Shown: positions 26,240-36,065, numbered from the stretch's first letter. The stretch: DNA of 64,000 bases from Pseudoalteromonas fuliginea (GCF_000690055.1 NZ_JJNZ01000024.1:62001-126000), one strand, 5' to 3'. The notes: generated by a model from the letters alone, not told the origin. Numbers and translations are program-made.

Positions 26240-26944
26240 ATGACGGACTTTATTCGCGTATACGATAACGCGCTAAGCAATGATTTTTGCGATGAATTTA
26301 TTACCACATTCGCGCAAAGCCCGCATGTAAGACAAGGGGTGACATCGGGCGGTGTCGATCTAAAGAAAAAAGACAGCCACGATCTACACTTAAATAATCA
26401 CCCCGAATATGCTCAGCAATTAAAACATATACAACAAACAACTGCACAGCATGTTTTTAAGTATGTTGAAGAGCATATTTTTATGATGATTGGGGCGTTT
26501 GGTTTAAAGGTATATCATCCAAAAACGGGGGAAGTAGTTGATTTAACTCATGCTAATTTTGAAGAAGTAGGAAAGCCGCAACTCCCCGTTTTAGTGCAGC
26601 AGATTTTTAGACTTGGCAATATTCAAGCGCAAAAATACGAAGTAAACAAAGGTGGCTACCCTTACTGGCACAGTGAAGTTTATCCGCAGCTACAGCACAA
26701 TGAAGCATTACATCGCGTGTTGCTATTTATGTTTTACTTAAACGATGTAGAAGAAGGTGGTGAAACAGAGTTTTATTATCAAAACCGTAAAATAGCCCCT
26801 AAAAAAGGCACTATGGTAATAGCACCTGGCTACTTTACACATACTCATAGAGGCAATAAGCCAGTATCAAACGATAAGTATATTTTAACATCGTGGGTAC
26901 TGTTTAATCGAGCAGAACAAATATATGGTGCGCCTAAGAGTTAG
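26240..26944 (+). CDS. 2-oxoglutarate/Fe(II)-dependent oxygenase, prolyl-4-hydroxylase-like
   Basis: 234 residues. The metal triad appears to be His144-x-Glu146 in YWHSE (Glu where Asp is usual) and His203 in THTHRG, with Lys213 in NDKYIL binding 2-oxoglutarate; FYLNDVEEGGETEF is the typical P4H strand between them. The pattern resembles proteobacterial P4Hc-domain proteins with unknown protein or small-molecule substrates. It is a single gene with a bidirectional terminator after it. Confidence 0.82.
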   Translation: MTDFIRVYDNALSNDFCDEFITTFAQSPHVRQGVTSGGVDLKKKDSHDLHLNNHPEYAQQLKHIQQTTAQHVFKYVEEHIFMMIGAFGLKVYHPKTGEVVDLTHANFEEVGKPQLPVLVQQIFRLGNIQAQKYEVNKGGYPYWHSEVYPQLQHNEALHRVLLFMFYLNDVEEGGETEFYYQNRKIAPKKGTMVIAPGYFTHTHRGNKPVSNDKYILTSWVLFNRAEQIYGAPKS

Positions 26945-26952
26945 CGCACCAA
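26928..26952. terminator. Bidirectional terminator
   Basis: TGGTGCGC paired with GCGCACCA around CTAAGAGTTA, between two convergent genes; it overlaps the oxygenase stop codon. Confidence 0.7.
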
Positions 26953-26964
26953 AATCAGTATTAT

Positions 26965-28200
26965 TTAACCGAGCAGTTCATCAAATAAATTAAACAACTG
27001 ATCTAGCTCTTCAATGGTGTTGTAGTGCATACAACCAATACGCACTACACCGCCTTTGTCGAGTACACCTAACTGCTTACACAAACCTTGCGCGTAAAAG
27101 TTACCGTCCCACACACAAATATGCTGTTTGCCTAAAAATTCTGAAACTGCGCGTGGCTCAAGCCCTTCGAAAGTTAGCGCAAAGGTAGGTGTACGCTCAT
27201 TAAGGCGATCAAAATCATCAATACCAAACAAATTAATGCGTGGATAATTAACTAAGCGCGTTAAAAAGTGTTCGCTAAGCGCCATTTCGTGCTGTTTAGT
27301 TTTAGCAAAAGCTATGCTTAACTTTTCGCGGCGTGAATGGCTATCATCAAGCTCACTAATCGCCGCAATGTAATCAACAGCCGCGATAAAACCAGCCATT
27401 GCTTCAAAGCTTTGTGTGCCGGTTTCCCAGCGACCTGGTGCTATGTCTTTAGCTGGCTCAACTTTGTACGGTGTAAACCCATCTAAATGCTCTTTTTTAC
27501 CGTAAACCATACCCAAATGCGGACCAAAAAACTTATACGCCGAGCAAGCTAAAAAGTCGCAATCAAGTGCTTGTACATCAACAAGTTCATGCGGTGCGTA
27601 ATGTACTGCATCAACATAAACAAGTGCGCCTACGCTGTGAGCAAGCTCTACAATGCGTTTAATATTATTAATTGAACCTGTGGTATTTGACGCATACGTT
27701 ACCGCAACAAGCTTAGTATTACTGTTTAATAAGCTTTCAAACTGCGCCATATCTAAGCTGCAATCAGCTTCGTTAATAAGCGCAGTATTTACAACAACAC
27801 CTTTATCTTCTGCGGCTTGTTGCCACGACGATACATTCGAGAAATGATCAGCGTTAGTTACAATTATTTCATCGCCAGCCTGCCAATCACGCGAAATTGC
27901 ACGGCTAAAGCTAAATGTGAGGCTGGTCATGTTTGGACCAAACACAATTTGTTGTGAGCTAGGTGCATTAAGTAAGTCAGCGGCGGCTTGGCGCGCATTC
28001 GCCATCAACTCAACCGTTTTATCACTTGAAAAAAACGCGCCACCTAAGTTCGAATTATAATGACCTAAATAAGCAGTCATCGCAGTAAGCACCGATGTTG
28101 GTACCTGCGAGCCGCCTGGTCCGTCTAAAAATATTGGCGATTTACCATCAACGTCTTGCATTAATGCTGGAAACTGCTCACGTAATTGCGTTATGTTCAT
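26965..28200 (-). CDS. Cysteine-desulfurase-like class-V aminotransferase-fold protein
   Basis: 411-residue PLP protein with the Schiff-base Lys223 in SAYKFFGPH and VDAVHYAPH preceding it. It resembles the group annotated as cysteine desulfurase-like (VC1184 type) rather than SufS or IscS: the SufS active-site loop RxGHHCAQ is replaced by VRIGCMHYNT. So it may not be a desulfurase; epimerase or lyase activity on an amino acid is equally possible. It lies nine bases after a 2-oxoglutarate oxygenase gene, so the two probably act on the same metabolite. Confidence 0.85.
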   Translation of the reverse strand: MNITQLREQFPALMQDVDGKSPIFLDGPGGSQVPTSVLTAMTAYLGHYNSNLGGAFFSSDKTVELMANARQAAADLLNAPSSQQIVFGPNMTSLTFSFSRAISRDWQAGDEIIVTNADHFSNVSSWQQAAEDKGVVVNTALINEADCSLDMAQFESLLNSNTKLVAVTYASNTTGSINNIKRIVELAHSVGALVYVDAVHYAPHELVDVQALDCDFLACSAYKFFGPHLGMVYGKKEHLDGFTPYKVEPAKDIAPGRWETGTQSFEAMAGFIAAVDYIAAISELDDSHSRREKLSIAFAKTKQHEMALSEHFLTRLVNYPRINLFGIDDFDRLNERTPTFALTFEGLEPRAVSEFLGKQHICVWDGNFYAQGLCKQLGVLDKGGVVRIGCMHYNTIEELDQLFNLFDELLG

Positions 28201-28209
28201 GCTTATTCC

Positions 28210-28842
28210 TTAAGACGTTAATACAAAACAATCCAGGTAACCTGGTTTGCTAGCATCAATTTTGTTCATCGGTGTTGCGTTGTGCCACACTTGACGGTCG
28301 TTTATTAATGCAAACATGCCGTCTTTTATTTCCATTTTAAAACAAGGCTCAGCTTGCTTGTTTTCGTATACAAGCAGTTCGCCACCTTCTAAGTTCTCGT
28401 GAGATACGCCGCATATACATACATGGTCAAAACCATCTTGATGAACGCCTTCTGGCGCTGCAGGTGTATCGCTATCAATGGCAAGCATGCGGAACTGATG
28501 AATTTCAATATCGCGCTGCTCATCAATACCGGTAAGTTGGCGAAACTCATTGACGATATTTTTCATACCCTCTGATTCAAGTAAACTTTGCTCTAGGTTT
28601 TCGTAAGTACGCTCTACATTACCCTGAAAAGTATTAATTGAATCGTCTTGAACAAATGCTTTGGTTTTTTGTAACTTTATTTCACCATTTTGCATTTTAA
28701 CTACTGAATAACGACGTTTACGAAAAGCACCATCTGCATATGGATTTGCAGGCAGGTTATCAAAAGAAGGCTTAACCAAATCAATATTTACTTGGTTAAT
28801 AAAACGTAGTTGCAGTAAATTCTGGTTGTTTAATGCTGTCAT
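28210..28842 (-). CDS. 2OG-Fe(II) dioxygenase of the isoleucine-hydroxylase type
   Basis: 210 residues of the 2OG-Fe dioxygenase family that contains the Bacillus L-isoleucine 4-hydroxylase. Metal ligands are His134-x-Asp136 in GVHQDGFDH and His187 in QVWHNATP, with a C-terminal Arg/Lys region. Characterised relatives hydroxylate free aliphatic amino acids. First gene of a two-gene leftward unit with the PLP-fold protein. The substrate is unknown. Confidence 0.83.
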   Translation of the reverse strand: MTALNNQNLLQLRFINQVNIDLVKPSFDNLPANPYADGAFRKRRYSVVKMQNGEIKLQKTKAFVQDDSINTFQGNVERTYENLEQSLLESEGMKNIVNEFRQLTGIDEQRDIEIHQFRMLAIDSDTPAAPEGVHQDGFDHVCICGVSHENLEGGELLVYENKQAEPCFKMEIKDGMFALINDRQVWHNATPMNKIDASKPGYLDCFVLTS

Positions 28843-29001
28843 AAAATCTCGCCTAAAATAATGAGAATATTGGTGAGGATTTTAATGCATATTGAGAGGA
28901 TTTTTTGCTTTATTACTCAACTTAAAAACAACTTAAGGCCAGAGTTAATACAAAAATACAAAAAAAGAAGCATGAACTATCTAATATTTATTTTAGTCAA
29001 T

Positions 29002-29027
29002 AAAAAACCCGCCGAAGCGGGTTTTTA
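29002..29027. terminator. Terminator after acnB
   Basis: AAAACCCGC-CGAA-GCGGGTTTT, perfect stem with a stable tetraloop, 16 bases past the acnB stop. Confidence 0.9.
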
Positions 29028-29042
29028 AACAAACTTTAAAAA

Positions 29043-31640
29043 TTATACAGCTTGTTGAATAATAACCTTGTCTGCTTTTTTAGTGTAAGCAGGCATACGG
29101 TGGAAGTTCAAGTAACGGTAAGTATCTGCAGCCGTTGCATTGATCTTCGCTGCATACTCTTGGTACTCAGCTGGAGTAGGTAATTTACCTAAGATAGCCG
29201 CTACAGCAGCAAGTTCTGCTGATGCTAAGAATACGTTTGCACCATTACCTAAACGGTTAGGGAAGTTACGTGTAGAGGTAGACACAACCGTTGCTTTGTC
29301 TGCAACGCGTGCTTGGTTACCCATACAAAGTGAACAACCTGGTGTTTCGATACGTGCACCAACACGTCCAAAGATACCGTAGTAACCCTCTTCAGTAAGC
29401 TGGTCTTTATCCATCTTAGTTGGTGGAGCAACCCAAAGTTGAGTTGGTAACTGACCTTTAAAGCCATCTAGTAATTTACCCGCTGCGCGGAAATGACCGA
29501 TGTTAGTCATACAAGAACCGATGAACACTTCGTCGATTTTCTCGCCAGTAACGTCAGATAGTAAGCGCGCATCATCTGGGTCATTTGGAGCACAAAGAAC
29601 GGGCTCTTTAATCTCAGCTAAATCAATTTCAAGTACATGCTTGTACTCTGCATCAGCATCAGCTTCCATTAGTTCTGGGTTAGCTAACCAATCTTGCATT
29701 GCAGTAATACGACGCTCAATAGTACGTACATCGCCGTAACCTTCAGAGATCATCCATTTAAGCATAACAATGTTTGATTCTAGGTATTCTGCGATAGACT
29801 CTTTAGAAAGTTTAACCGCACAACCTGCTGCAGAACGCTCTGCAGATGCATCTGATAGTTCGAACGCTTGCTCAACAGTTAGGTGTTCAACGCCTTCAAT
29901 TTCTAGTACACGACCAGAGAATTCGTTAATTTTACCTTTTTTCTCAACTGTTAATAAACCTTCTTTAATACCGAAGTAAGGGATTGCATGTACAAGGTCA
30001 CGTAAAGTGATACCTGGTTGCATTTCACCTTTAAAGCGAACCAAAATTGACTCAGGCATATCAAGAGGCATAACACCTGTAGCTGCTGCGAATGCTACTG
30101 CACCCGAACCTGCTGGGAATGAAATACCTAATGGGAAACGTGTATGTGAATCACCACCAGTACCTACAGTATCTGGTAATAACATACGGTTTAACCATGA
30201 GTGAATTACACCATCACCTGGGCGAAGTGACACACCGCCACGGTTCATGATGAAATCAGGAAGCGTATGGTGAGTGTTTACATCGATTGGTTTAGGGTAA
30301 GCCGACGTATGACAGAAAGACTGCATTGTTAAATCTGCAGAAAAACCTAAACATGCTAAGTCTTTAAGTTCGTCACGTGTCATAGGACCTGTTGTATCTT
30401 GCGAGCCAACAGTTGTCATTTTAGGTTCACAATATTGGCCTGGGCGAATACCTGGAACGTTACACGCTTTACCAACCATTTTTTGCGCTAGTGTGAAGCC
30501 TTTTTCAGAAACTTCTGTCACTGTTGGTACTTTAAATACATCAGTTGGACCTAGGCCAAGTGATGTACGTGCTTTATCAGTTAAACCACGACCAATGATA
30601 AGTGGTATACGACCACCAGCACGAACTTCATCTAAAATTACATCAGATTTAAGTTCAAAAGTTGAGATTACTTTGTCAGTACCGTGGCTCTTAACAACAC
30701 CTTCGTACGGGTAAATATCGATTTGCTCACCCATGTTAAGCTCATCAACATTTAATTCGATTGGTAATGCACCTGAATCTTCCATTGTATTGAAGAAGAT
30801 TGGAGCAATTTTATTACCTAGACATACACCGCCAACACGCTTATTTGGTACGAATGGGATATCATCGCCCATGAACCAAAGTACAGAGTTAGTTGCAGAC
30901 TTACGAGAAGAACCAGTACCAACAACATCACCTACATATGCAAGTGGTAAGCCTTTAGTTTTTAATTCTTCAAGCTGAGAGATTGGACCTACTTCGCCTG
31001 GCTTGTCTGGTGTAATTCCATCACGTTCAATTTTTAGCATTGCTAAAGCATGAAGTGGGATATCTGGACGAGACCATGCATCTGGTGCTGGTGATAAGTC
31101 ATCAGTGTTTGTCTCGCCAGTTACTTTAAATACAGTAACTGAGATCTTTTCAGCAACAGCTGGCTTATTAGTAAACCATTGCGCATTTGCCCAAGACTCA
31201 ATAATTTGCTTAGCGAATGTATTACCCGCTTTTGCTTTTTCTTCAACATCGTAGAACGCATCAAACATAAGTAATGTATTTGAAAGGCCTTTAACTACGA
31301 TTGGTGCAAGTGTTTCGTCATCAAGTAGGTCAATCATTGGTGCGATATTGTAACCGCCCAACATTGTACCTAATAATTCTGCCGCTTTTTCTTTAGAAAC
31401 AAGTGGAGAATTAGTTTCACCTTTAGCTATAGCTGCTAAAAATCCCGCTTTAATATAAGCAGCATCGTCAACACCCGCTGGTATACGCTGAATAAACAAA
31501 TCTAAAATGAATTCTTCTTCACCTGCAGGTGGAGTTTTGATTAATTCAATAAGATCAGCAGTTTGCTGAGCATCTAATGGCGCTGGTACGATACCTAACG
31601 CGGCACGTTCTTCTACGTGTTTACGATATTCTTGTAGCAC
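29043..31640 (-). CDS. acnB: Bifunctional aconitate hydratase 2 / 2-methylisocitrate dehydratase
   Basis: 865-residue AcnB, the main citrate-to-isocitrate enzyme of the TCA cycle. I set the start at GTG 31640 (protein begins [13 protein letters not shown]), because GAGGG lies seven bases before it and the E. coli enzyme starts at this point; the upstream frame adds 17 residues unlike AcnB. HEAT-like and swivel domains come first ([16 protein letters not shown] near 260), then the catalytic core with the 4Fe-4S cysteines in [11 protein letters not shown] and [11 protein letters not shown]. Monocistronic with its own terminator. A second aconitase, AcnA, is encoded at 58.8 kb. Confidence 0.96.
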   Translation of the reverse strand: MLQEYRKHVEERAALGIVPAPLDAQQTADLIELIKTPPAGEEEFILDLFIQRIPAGVDDAAYIKAGFLAAIAKGETNSPLVSKEKAAELLGTMLGGYNIAPMIDLLDDETLAPIVVKGLSNTLLMFDAFYDVEEKAKAGNTFAKQIIESWANAQWFTNKPAVAEKISVTVFKVTGETNTDDLSPAPDAWSRPDIPLHALAMLKIERDGITPDKPGEVGPISQLEELKTKGLPLAYVGDVVGTGSSRKSATNSVLWFMGDDIPFVPNKRVGGVCLGNKIAPIFFNTMEDSGALPIELNVDELNMGEQIDIYPYEGVVKSHGTDKVISTFELKSDVILDEVRAGGRIPLIIGRGLTDKARTSLGLGPTDVFKVPTVTEVSEKGFTLAQKMVGKACNVPGIRPGQYCEPKMTTVGSQDTTGPMTRDELKDLACLGFSADLTMQSFCHTSAYPKPIDVNTHHTLPDFIMNRGGVSLRPGDGVIHSWLNRMLLPDTVGTGGDSHTRFPLGISFPAGSGAVAFAAATGVMPLDMPESILVRFKGEMQPGITLRDLVHAIPYFGIKEGLLTVEKKGKINEFSGRVLEIEGVEHLTVEQAFELSDASAERSAAGCAVKLSKESIAEYLESNIVMLKWMISEGYGDVRTIERRITAMQDWLANPELMEADADAEYKHVLEIDLAEIKEPVLCAPNDPDDARLLSDVTGEKIDEVFIGSCMTNIGHFRAAGKLLDGFKGQLPTQLWVAPPTKMDKDQLTEEGYYGIFGRVGARIETPGCSLCMGNQARVADKATVVSTSTRNFPNRLGNGANVFLASAELAAVAAILGKLPTPAEYQEYAAKINATAADTYRYLNFHRMPAYTKKADKVIIQQAV

Positions 31641-31887
31641 AATATTGCCCTCTTGGTGACGTGAAAGTATCCGGTAGCGCTTCAAGCGCAAATAAGTTAC
31701 CCAATACTTATAGTATTCTAACGCGTAATTATAAAGCTTTTATGGATAGATGAAAATCCATCCAGTTACGCAACTGATTATACCGATTATAAATACTATG
31801 AATAGTGGTTGTAGTAAAAACTATTCCCATGAATACTTGTTAAGTAATAATCATTACCATTAACCAATATTAATTTATTACAGACAT

Positions 31888-31915
31888 AAAAAAACCCAGC
31901 GCTTGGCTGGGTTTC
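31888..31915 (-). terminator. Terminator after the OmpA-family gene
   Basis: AAACCCAGC-GCTT-GGCTGGGTTT with T-rich tail in the leftward sense. Confidence 0.85.
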
Positions 31916-31932
31916 TATTACAAACTATTTAA

Positions 31933-32988
31933 TTAACGTAAAACTTTAACGTTTTTGATAGTTTTGATATGCGCTTCTACACGACGGTTTTCTGCGTTTG
32001 CAGCTTTAGTGTTTGCATCATTTTTAAGACGCTCTTCACCTAAACCAACTGTAGTAATGCGATCTTGAGCAATACCATCAGCAACAAGTTGCTTAGCTAC
32101 AGCATCAGCACGCTTTTTAGATAACCATTTATTGTAAGTTGCTTTACCTACAGCTGAAGTGTGACCTTCTAAAAGCACTGTTGTACCTGGGTACTCTTTT
32201 AAGAACTCAGATACTTTTTCGATATCATTTAAGTACTGAGTAGATACTGCTGATGTATTATTAGGGAAAGTCACTAATAAGCTTACAGTTACTTCTTTAT
32301 CTTCATATAAAGTACAACCAGTGCCATCAACTGCGTCAGTCATTGGCGTGTTTGGACATCTATCGTCAGCATCTAAAATATTATCATTGTCGCTGTCTGA
32401 AGGAGCAACTGCAACTTCAACTACTTCTGGAGCTGGTTTTACTGGCTCAACTGGTGCTGAGTTTTGGCCAAATAAGTAGTTAATACCAATTTTAGCGCCT
32501 ACATCTGTGTAACCACGGTCAAGACCTTGGTATACAGCTGTTTCAGCATTTACAAATAAACCATCTGTAATGAAATGTTGGTAACCAACACCTGCATTTA
32601 AGAATGTGTTGTCATCTACTACGTCCATTTCTTTAATACCGAAAAGACCGTAGAAAGGACCGCCATTTAAATGATAAAGAGCATCAATACCGTAACGCTC
32701 GCCATCAATACTGTTGCGGTTGCCAGCAACTTTATCAAAAGCATTAAAATCCATGTCTGCATATTCTAGGCGTGCGCTCCAGTAATCACTGAAACGGTAA
32801 CCAGCTTCAACACCCCAACCAGTTGATTCATTTACATCAAGACCAGCTTGGGCACGCATGTTTTTCCAAGATGCGTCATAGTAGTCACCAAATGCGCCAA
32901 TGTAGAAACCTTCTTCTTTATCTGCAGCAAATGTAGATACGCTAGTTGCAGCTAACGCAATTGCGATTGTAAGTGATTTTAATTTCAT
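31933..32988 (-). CDS. OmpA-family outer-membrane protein (OprF-like)
   Basis: 351 residues: signal peptide (cleavage near TFA-AD, residue 21), an N-terminal eight-stranded barrel (about 25-170), a short proline-rich linker (PVEPVKPAPE), a calcium-binding thrombospondin-3-like repeat with a Cys pair (SDNDNILDADDRCPNTP ... GTGC), and a C-terminal OmpA peptidoglycan-binding domain (about 230-350) with the LLEGHTSAVG and NRRVEAHI motifs. It anchors the outer membrane to the cell wall. The good promoter and isolated position suggest high expression. Confidence 0.93.
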   Translation of the reverse strand: MKLKSLTIAIALAATSVSTFAADKEEGFYIGAFGDYYDASWKNMRAQAGLDVNESTGWGVEAGYRFSDYWSARLEYADMDFNAFDKVAGNRNSIDGERYGIDALYHLNGGPFYGLFGIKEMDVVDDNTFLNAGVGYQHFITDGLFVNAETAVYQGLDRGYTDVGAKIGINYLFGQNSAPVEPVKPAPEVVEVAVAPSDSDNDNILDADDRCPNTPMTDAVDGTGCTLYEDKEVTVSLLVTFPNNTSAVSTQYLNDIEKVSEFLKEYPGTTVLLEGHTSAVGKATYNKWLSKKRADAVAKQLVADGIAQDRITTVGLGEERLKNDANTKAANAENRRVEAHIKTIKNVKVLR

Positions 32989-33386
32989 TGTTTTCTTCCC
33001 ATTTTAACAATTAAAAATTGTAGCTAATCAATACTAGCTCAATCTGTTTTATACAGACTAACCGAACCTTTGTTAATCAATACTTAACGAATAATAAAGT
33101 TTATAAATTTTTTAATGATCTATAACGACATCCAACCACCCATTGTAGGTGAAATTAAAAATATTACCTACTCTGCAAATAATTTATAGTTGTGGTTTTT
33201 TTATAAATCGATAGCCTGCGATAAAAACAGGAACAATTCAGTTAAATGCACTTTTATACACAGCAAAACTTACTTATCCTTATAAAATGGATGATAACAC
33301 TAGAATTTATTTTGCTCAATCAATGAACACTTCTAAAAATGAAAAATGAATATTTATAATCATAAACTTACATCTAAAATTAATAG
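32989..33386. other. 398-bp intergenic region upstream of the OmpA-family gene
   Basis: No gene seen. It holds the ompA-type promoter (33048-33076) and two copies of TAATCAATACT, each inside a hyphenated palindrome: 33022-33039 (AGCTA...TAGCT) and 33072-33088 (GTTAA...TTAAC). The rest is AT-rich sequence leading to the end of selO. Confidence 0.5.
33048..33076 (-). promoter_or_regulatory. Sigma-70-type promoter of the OmpA-family gene
   Basis: Reading leftward: -35 TTAACA (33076-33071), 17-base spacer, -10 TATAAA (33053-33048). Both hexamers match the consensus at five of six positions. The start codon is at 32988, giving a leader of roughly 50 bases. Confidence 0.65.
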
Positions 33387-34796
33387 TTAAGTACCGCAAA
33401 AAGTACGATACCCCTGATCACTTTTAGGAGGCGTCTGAAAATCGACAAGCTTATTCACTTCATTATAAGGATTGCTCAGTACTTTTAAAAAATCACTTAA
33501 TAGCGCACTTGACCCCATTTCGCTGTAGTCAGTAATAATTGATTCAATGATGTGATTGCGTGGTATTACTCGAGGGTTCGCTTTTCGCATTACTGTATAA
33601 CTATTTCCATCAACCCGGCTTTGCCATTTACATGCCCATTGCGCTAATGCTTCAGGAATAAGCGCTTCCTGTTTTAACGACTCAGTTAATGCATCAAAGG
33701 TATTGGTGTAATCGAGTTCATGAACTTTTAATAATGTTAACAATTCTGCAACTAATTTTGTATCGTTTTCATCAATACCGACTAAGCCCAACTTTTTTGC
33801 CCACATAACCGTAAATTCAGTATTAAACTGTTCAGCAAAGCTATTTATATGTGGCGTCATTAGCGAAACAGCTTGCTCATCATCGTCATGAATTAGTGGT
33901 ATCAGACTTTCAGCTAAACGGGCACAGTTCCAGTTAGCCATATTCGGCTGGTTACCAAATGCATAGCGGCCTTGTTTATCAATAGAACTAAATACAGTAT
34001 CAAAATCAAAACTGTTCATCATGGCACATGGGCCGTAATCAATGGTTTCTCCGCTTACTAGCGTATTATCTGTATTCATTACTCCGTGAATAAAACCAAC
34101 ACGCATCCAGCTCACAATTAGCTTAACTTGGTTTTTAATCACTGCGCCTAAAAAGGCTAAATAGCGCTGCGAACCTGTATCAGTTATTTCTGGGTAGTGT
34201 CGCTCTATAGCTAAATCGGCTAAATTTTTAAGCCCTTCAACATCGCCTTGCGTCGCTAAATATTGAAATGAACCAACACGAATATGGCTCGTTGCTACGC
34301 GAGTAACGATAGCCCCTGCTTGTGGCGGATTACGGTAAACCGTTTCGCCACTGCCAACAACCGCTAAGCAGCGTGTGGTTTTAACTCCCAGCGCATGCAT
34401 TGCCTCGCTCATTACGTATTCACGAATAGCAGGACCAAGTGCACAACGTCCATCTCCCCCTCTTGAGTAAGGAGTAGCACCAGAGCCTTTTAGTTGAATA
34501 TCCCACAACTGGTTTTTATCATCATTAATAGCGCCCAGTAAGTGCGCTCGTCCATCGCCTAAGCGTGGTGAAAAATGTCCAAATTGGTGCCCAGAGTAAC
34601 CAAGTGCTACTGCAGGAATCGCCTGTTTTTCGTTACCGCTAAAAGTGCTGGCACGCAAATCAGCCGCAACGTTAATATTAAATTGTTTTGCTAAACTCTC
34701 GTTCCACAGCAATAACTGAGGAGAGGCGACACTTGCAGGGAAATCTTCAATCGCGAAGTTTTCCGCAATGTCTGTGTATCTTGGCACTAATTTCAT
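33387..34796 (-). CDS. selO: Protein adenylyltransferase SelO (YdiU family)
   Basis: 469-residue pseudokinase-fold enzyme that AMPylates proteins, in E. coli under oxidative stress. It shows the family blocks GYSGHQFGHFSPRLGDGRA, KGSGATPYSRGGDGR, GVMNTDNT and DYGPCAMM. The C-terminus ends TFCGT, the cysteine being where some homologues carry selenocysteine. It is the second gene of a leftward pair, 11 bases after a 3-methyladenine glycosylase gene, linking oxidative- and alkylation-damage responses by position. Confidence 0.92.
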   Translation of the reverse strand: MKLVPRYTDIAENFAIEDFPASVASPQLLLWNESLAKQFNINVAADLRASTFSGNEKQAIPAVALGYSGHQFGHFSPRLGDGRAHLLGAINDDKNQLWDIQLKGSGATPYSRGGDGRCALGPAIREYVMSEAMHALGVKTTRCLAVVGSGETVYRNPPQAGAIVTRVATSHIRVGSFQYLATQGDVEGLKNLADLAIERHYPEITDTGSQRYLAFLGAVIKNQVKLIVSWMRVGFIHGVMNTDNTLVSGETIDYGPCAMMNSFDFDTVFSSIDKQGRYAFGNQPNMANWNCARLAESLIPLIHDDDEQAVSLMTPHINSFAEQFNTEFTVMWAKKLGLVGIDENDTKLVAELLTLLKVHELDYTNTFDALTESLKQEALIPEALAQWACKWQSRVDGNSYTVMRKANPRVIPRNHIIESIITDYSEMGSSALLSDFLKVLSNPYNEVNKLVDFQTPPKSDQGYRTFCGT

Positions 34797-34807
34797 GGTA
34801 ATTCCTA

Positions 34808-35503
34808 TTATTGCTGACTTATACCAACACGGTTGTCACCTACGCCATAAGCAACAATTAAGCTTAACTCTTGCATACTTAAGCCGCTTTGCTTTTGCAT
34901 TTCGTTAAAAAAAGCTTGGGCTGCATTTAGTGACTTTTTAGTTTGTAAGCCGCCGTCTATAATTTTATGGGCACGCAAATAATTCTCTACATCGCGTGAT
35001 AGTAAAAATGTATCTTTACCAAGTGCTCGCAACGCGTAAGGCCCTGTATTTCCGCCTAAACGCGAACCATGTTTTTTTAAATACGCCCACAAACCAATAA
35101 TATCGTCTGTTGGCCAATTAGCGACAAACTGACTAAAACTGCCATGTTCCCCTGCTATTTCGTGGATCATGTAAGCATTTTCGGTAATTGTTTTTACTTT
35201 TTTATAGTTACGAACAATGCGCTCATCCGTTGCTTTTTGTTCCAGCATATCGGGTGGCATCATTAATAACTTATCAACGCTAAAATCCCAAAAAACCTCT
35301 CTAAAGCCTGCCCACTTATTATTTATGACTGACCAATAAAAGCCGCTTTGAAATACTTTTCGAGTAAATTCTTCAAGCCAATCGTCGTCACTTAACGTGC
35401 TTAGTTGTTTTTTAGATAGCGGTTTTGCAAGTAATAACTTCAGCATTTTTTCAGAGCCTTTTCGCTCTACCGCTCGCTTATAAATATCGCTAAATTTTTC
35501 CAT
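34808..35503 (-). CDS. DNA-3-methyladenine glycosylase I family protein
   Basis: 231 residues of the Tag family (helix-hairpin-helix glycosylase fold): FQSGFYWSVINNKWAGFREVFWDF (about 50-75) is the diagnostic aromatic-rich block, with LGGNTGPYALRALGKDTFLLSRDV after it. It is longer and more divergent than E. coli Tag, so some members may recognise other lesions. I place the start at ATG 35503 (MEKFSDIY), behind GAGGT; the frame also opens from GTG 35521. First gene of a unit with selO. Confidence 0.82.
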   Translation of the reverse strand: MEKFSDIYKRAVERKGSEKMLKLLLAKPLSKKQLSTLSDDDWLEEFTRKVFQSGFYWSVINNKWAGFREVFWDFSVDKLLMMPPDMLEQKATDERIVRNYKKVKTITENAYMIHEIAGEHGSFSQFVANWPTDDIIGLWAYLKKHGSRLGGNTGPYALRALGKDTFLLSRDVENYLRAHKIIDGGLQTKKSLNAAQAFFNEMQKQSGLSMQELSLIVAYGVGDNRVGISQQ

Positions 35504-35602
35504 ACTAATTAAATACCTCACTACTTATATTGCTAGTGTACGAGAAAAGCACCTAATACGTAACCACCCCTCTTTTCGATGAATTAATCTGTATTTAGTC
35601 GC

Positions 35603-35632
35603 TTGACACCTAGACGGCTAAAATGCTTTAAT
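35603..35632 (+). promoter_or_regulatory. Promoter of the lysine-riboswitch operon
   Basis: TTGACA (35603-35608), 18-base spacer, TTTAAT (35627-35632): six and five of six consensus matches. Transcription would begin near 35639, about 60 bases before the aptamer. Confidence 0.65.
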
Positions 35633-35654
35633 TGCCGTAATTACCCTATTTAAA

Positions 35655-35694
35655 TTGCACAGGTTTGTAAGTTTTACCCTACAAACAGGTGCAA
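35655..35694 (+). other. Leader hairpin just before the lysine aptamer
   Basis: TTGCAC-AG-GTTTGTA pairs with TACAAAC-AG-GTGCAA: 13 base pairs interrupted by a symmetric AG/AG internal loop (possible tandem G-A pairs), around a ten-base loop. It ends four bases before the aptamer P1 stem and is not part of the standard riboswitch. Confidence 0.7.
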
Positions 35695-35698
35695 AGGG

Positions 35699-35891
35699 CT
35701 AGAAGAGGTGCGTTATTCAGGTAGCGTATGTTAGGAGCGCAAACTCCAGTAAGCATACGTGAGGGGAATTAACGCCGAGAAGTAACCACTTTTGCGAGGT
35801 GTTTATTTCGGGCGACTAGGTTGAACCCTAGCGACTGTCACCAATAGCTGCTTATAAAAAGCAGCTTGTTAGTTTGGTGGAGAGCTTCTGG
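35699..35891 (+). promoter_or_regulatory. Lysine riboswitch (L-box aptamer)
   Basis: The conserved lysine-aptamer blocks occur in order: AGAGGTGCG (35703-35711), AGTA before a GCATACG P2 strand, GAGGGGAA (35761-35768), CGCCGA (35773-35778), GGGCGAC and GACTGTCA (35832-35839). P1 is CTAGAAG (35699-35705) with CTTCTGG (35885-35891). P2/P2a are GCGTATG with CATACGT and GGAG with CTCC. P5 is CACCAA with TTGGTG around an AGCTGCT hairpin. It lies upstream of dapA-dapD-lysA, as expected for feedback by lysine. A small hairpin (GGTCTTAA-ATA-TTAAGGCC, 35890-35908) overlaps the 3' side of P1 and may be part of the switch; a textbook terminator with a U-run is not obvious. Confidence 0.9.
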
Positions 35892-36005
35892 TCTTAAATA
35901 TTAAGGCCGTGCGCCCTATTATTTTAAGCCCATTCGCTCTTCGAATTATTAGTTCGAACGACGTTAATGCGGCTCCTTCCATAAAGCTTTTTAACTCTTC
36001 GAATA

Positions 36006-36065
36006 ATACCAATTGCATTAAATTAGTTATCGCTAAAATGATCACGTTTTTAATAAAGTTGGTAC
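36006..36065 (+). mobile_element. 60-bp internal-deletion derivative of the MITE-like element (copy B3)
   Basis: The left 21 bases (ATACCAATTGCATTAAATTAG) and right about 35 bases match the ends of copy B1 (40085-40246), with the middle about 100 bases missing. It lies in the operon leader, between the riboswitch and the dapA ribosome site, 20 bases before the start codon. The ends can pair into a hairpin. Confidence 0.75.

Noticed and set aside
31641..31691. 17-residue N-terminal extension of AcnB
   Set aside because: AcnB proteins begin at the LQEYRKH position; GTG 31640 has a good ribosome site and the extension is unrelated.
35839..35880. CACC/GGTGG pairing as an anti-aptamer switch
   Set aside because: On comparison with known lysine aptamers this pairing is the normal P5 stem; the true P1 is CTAGAAG with CTTCTGG.
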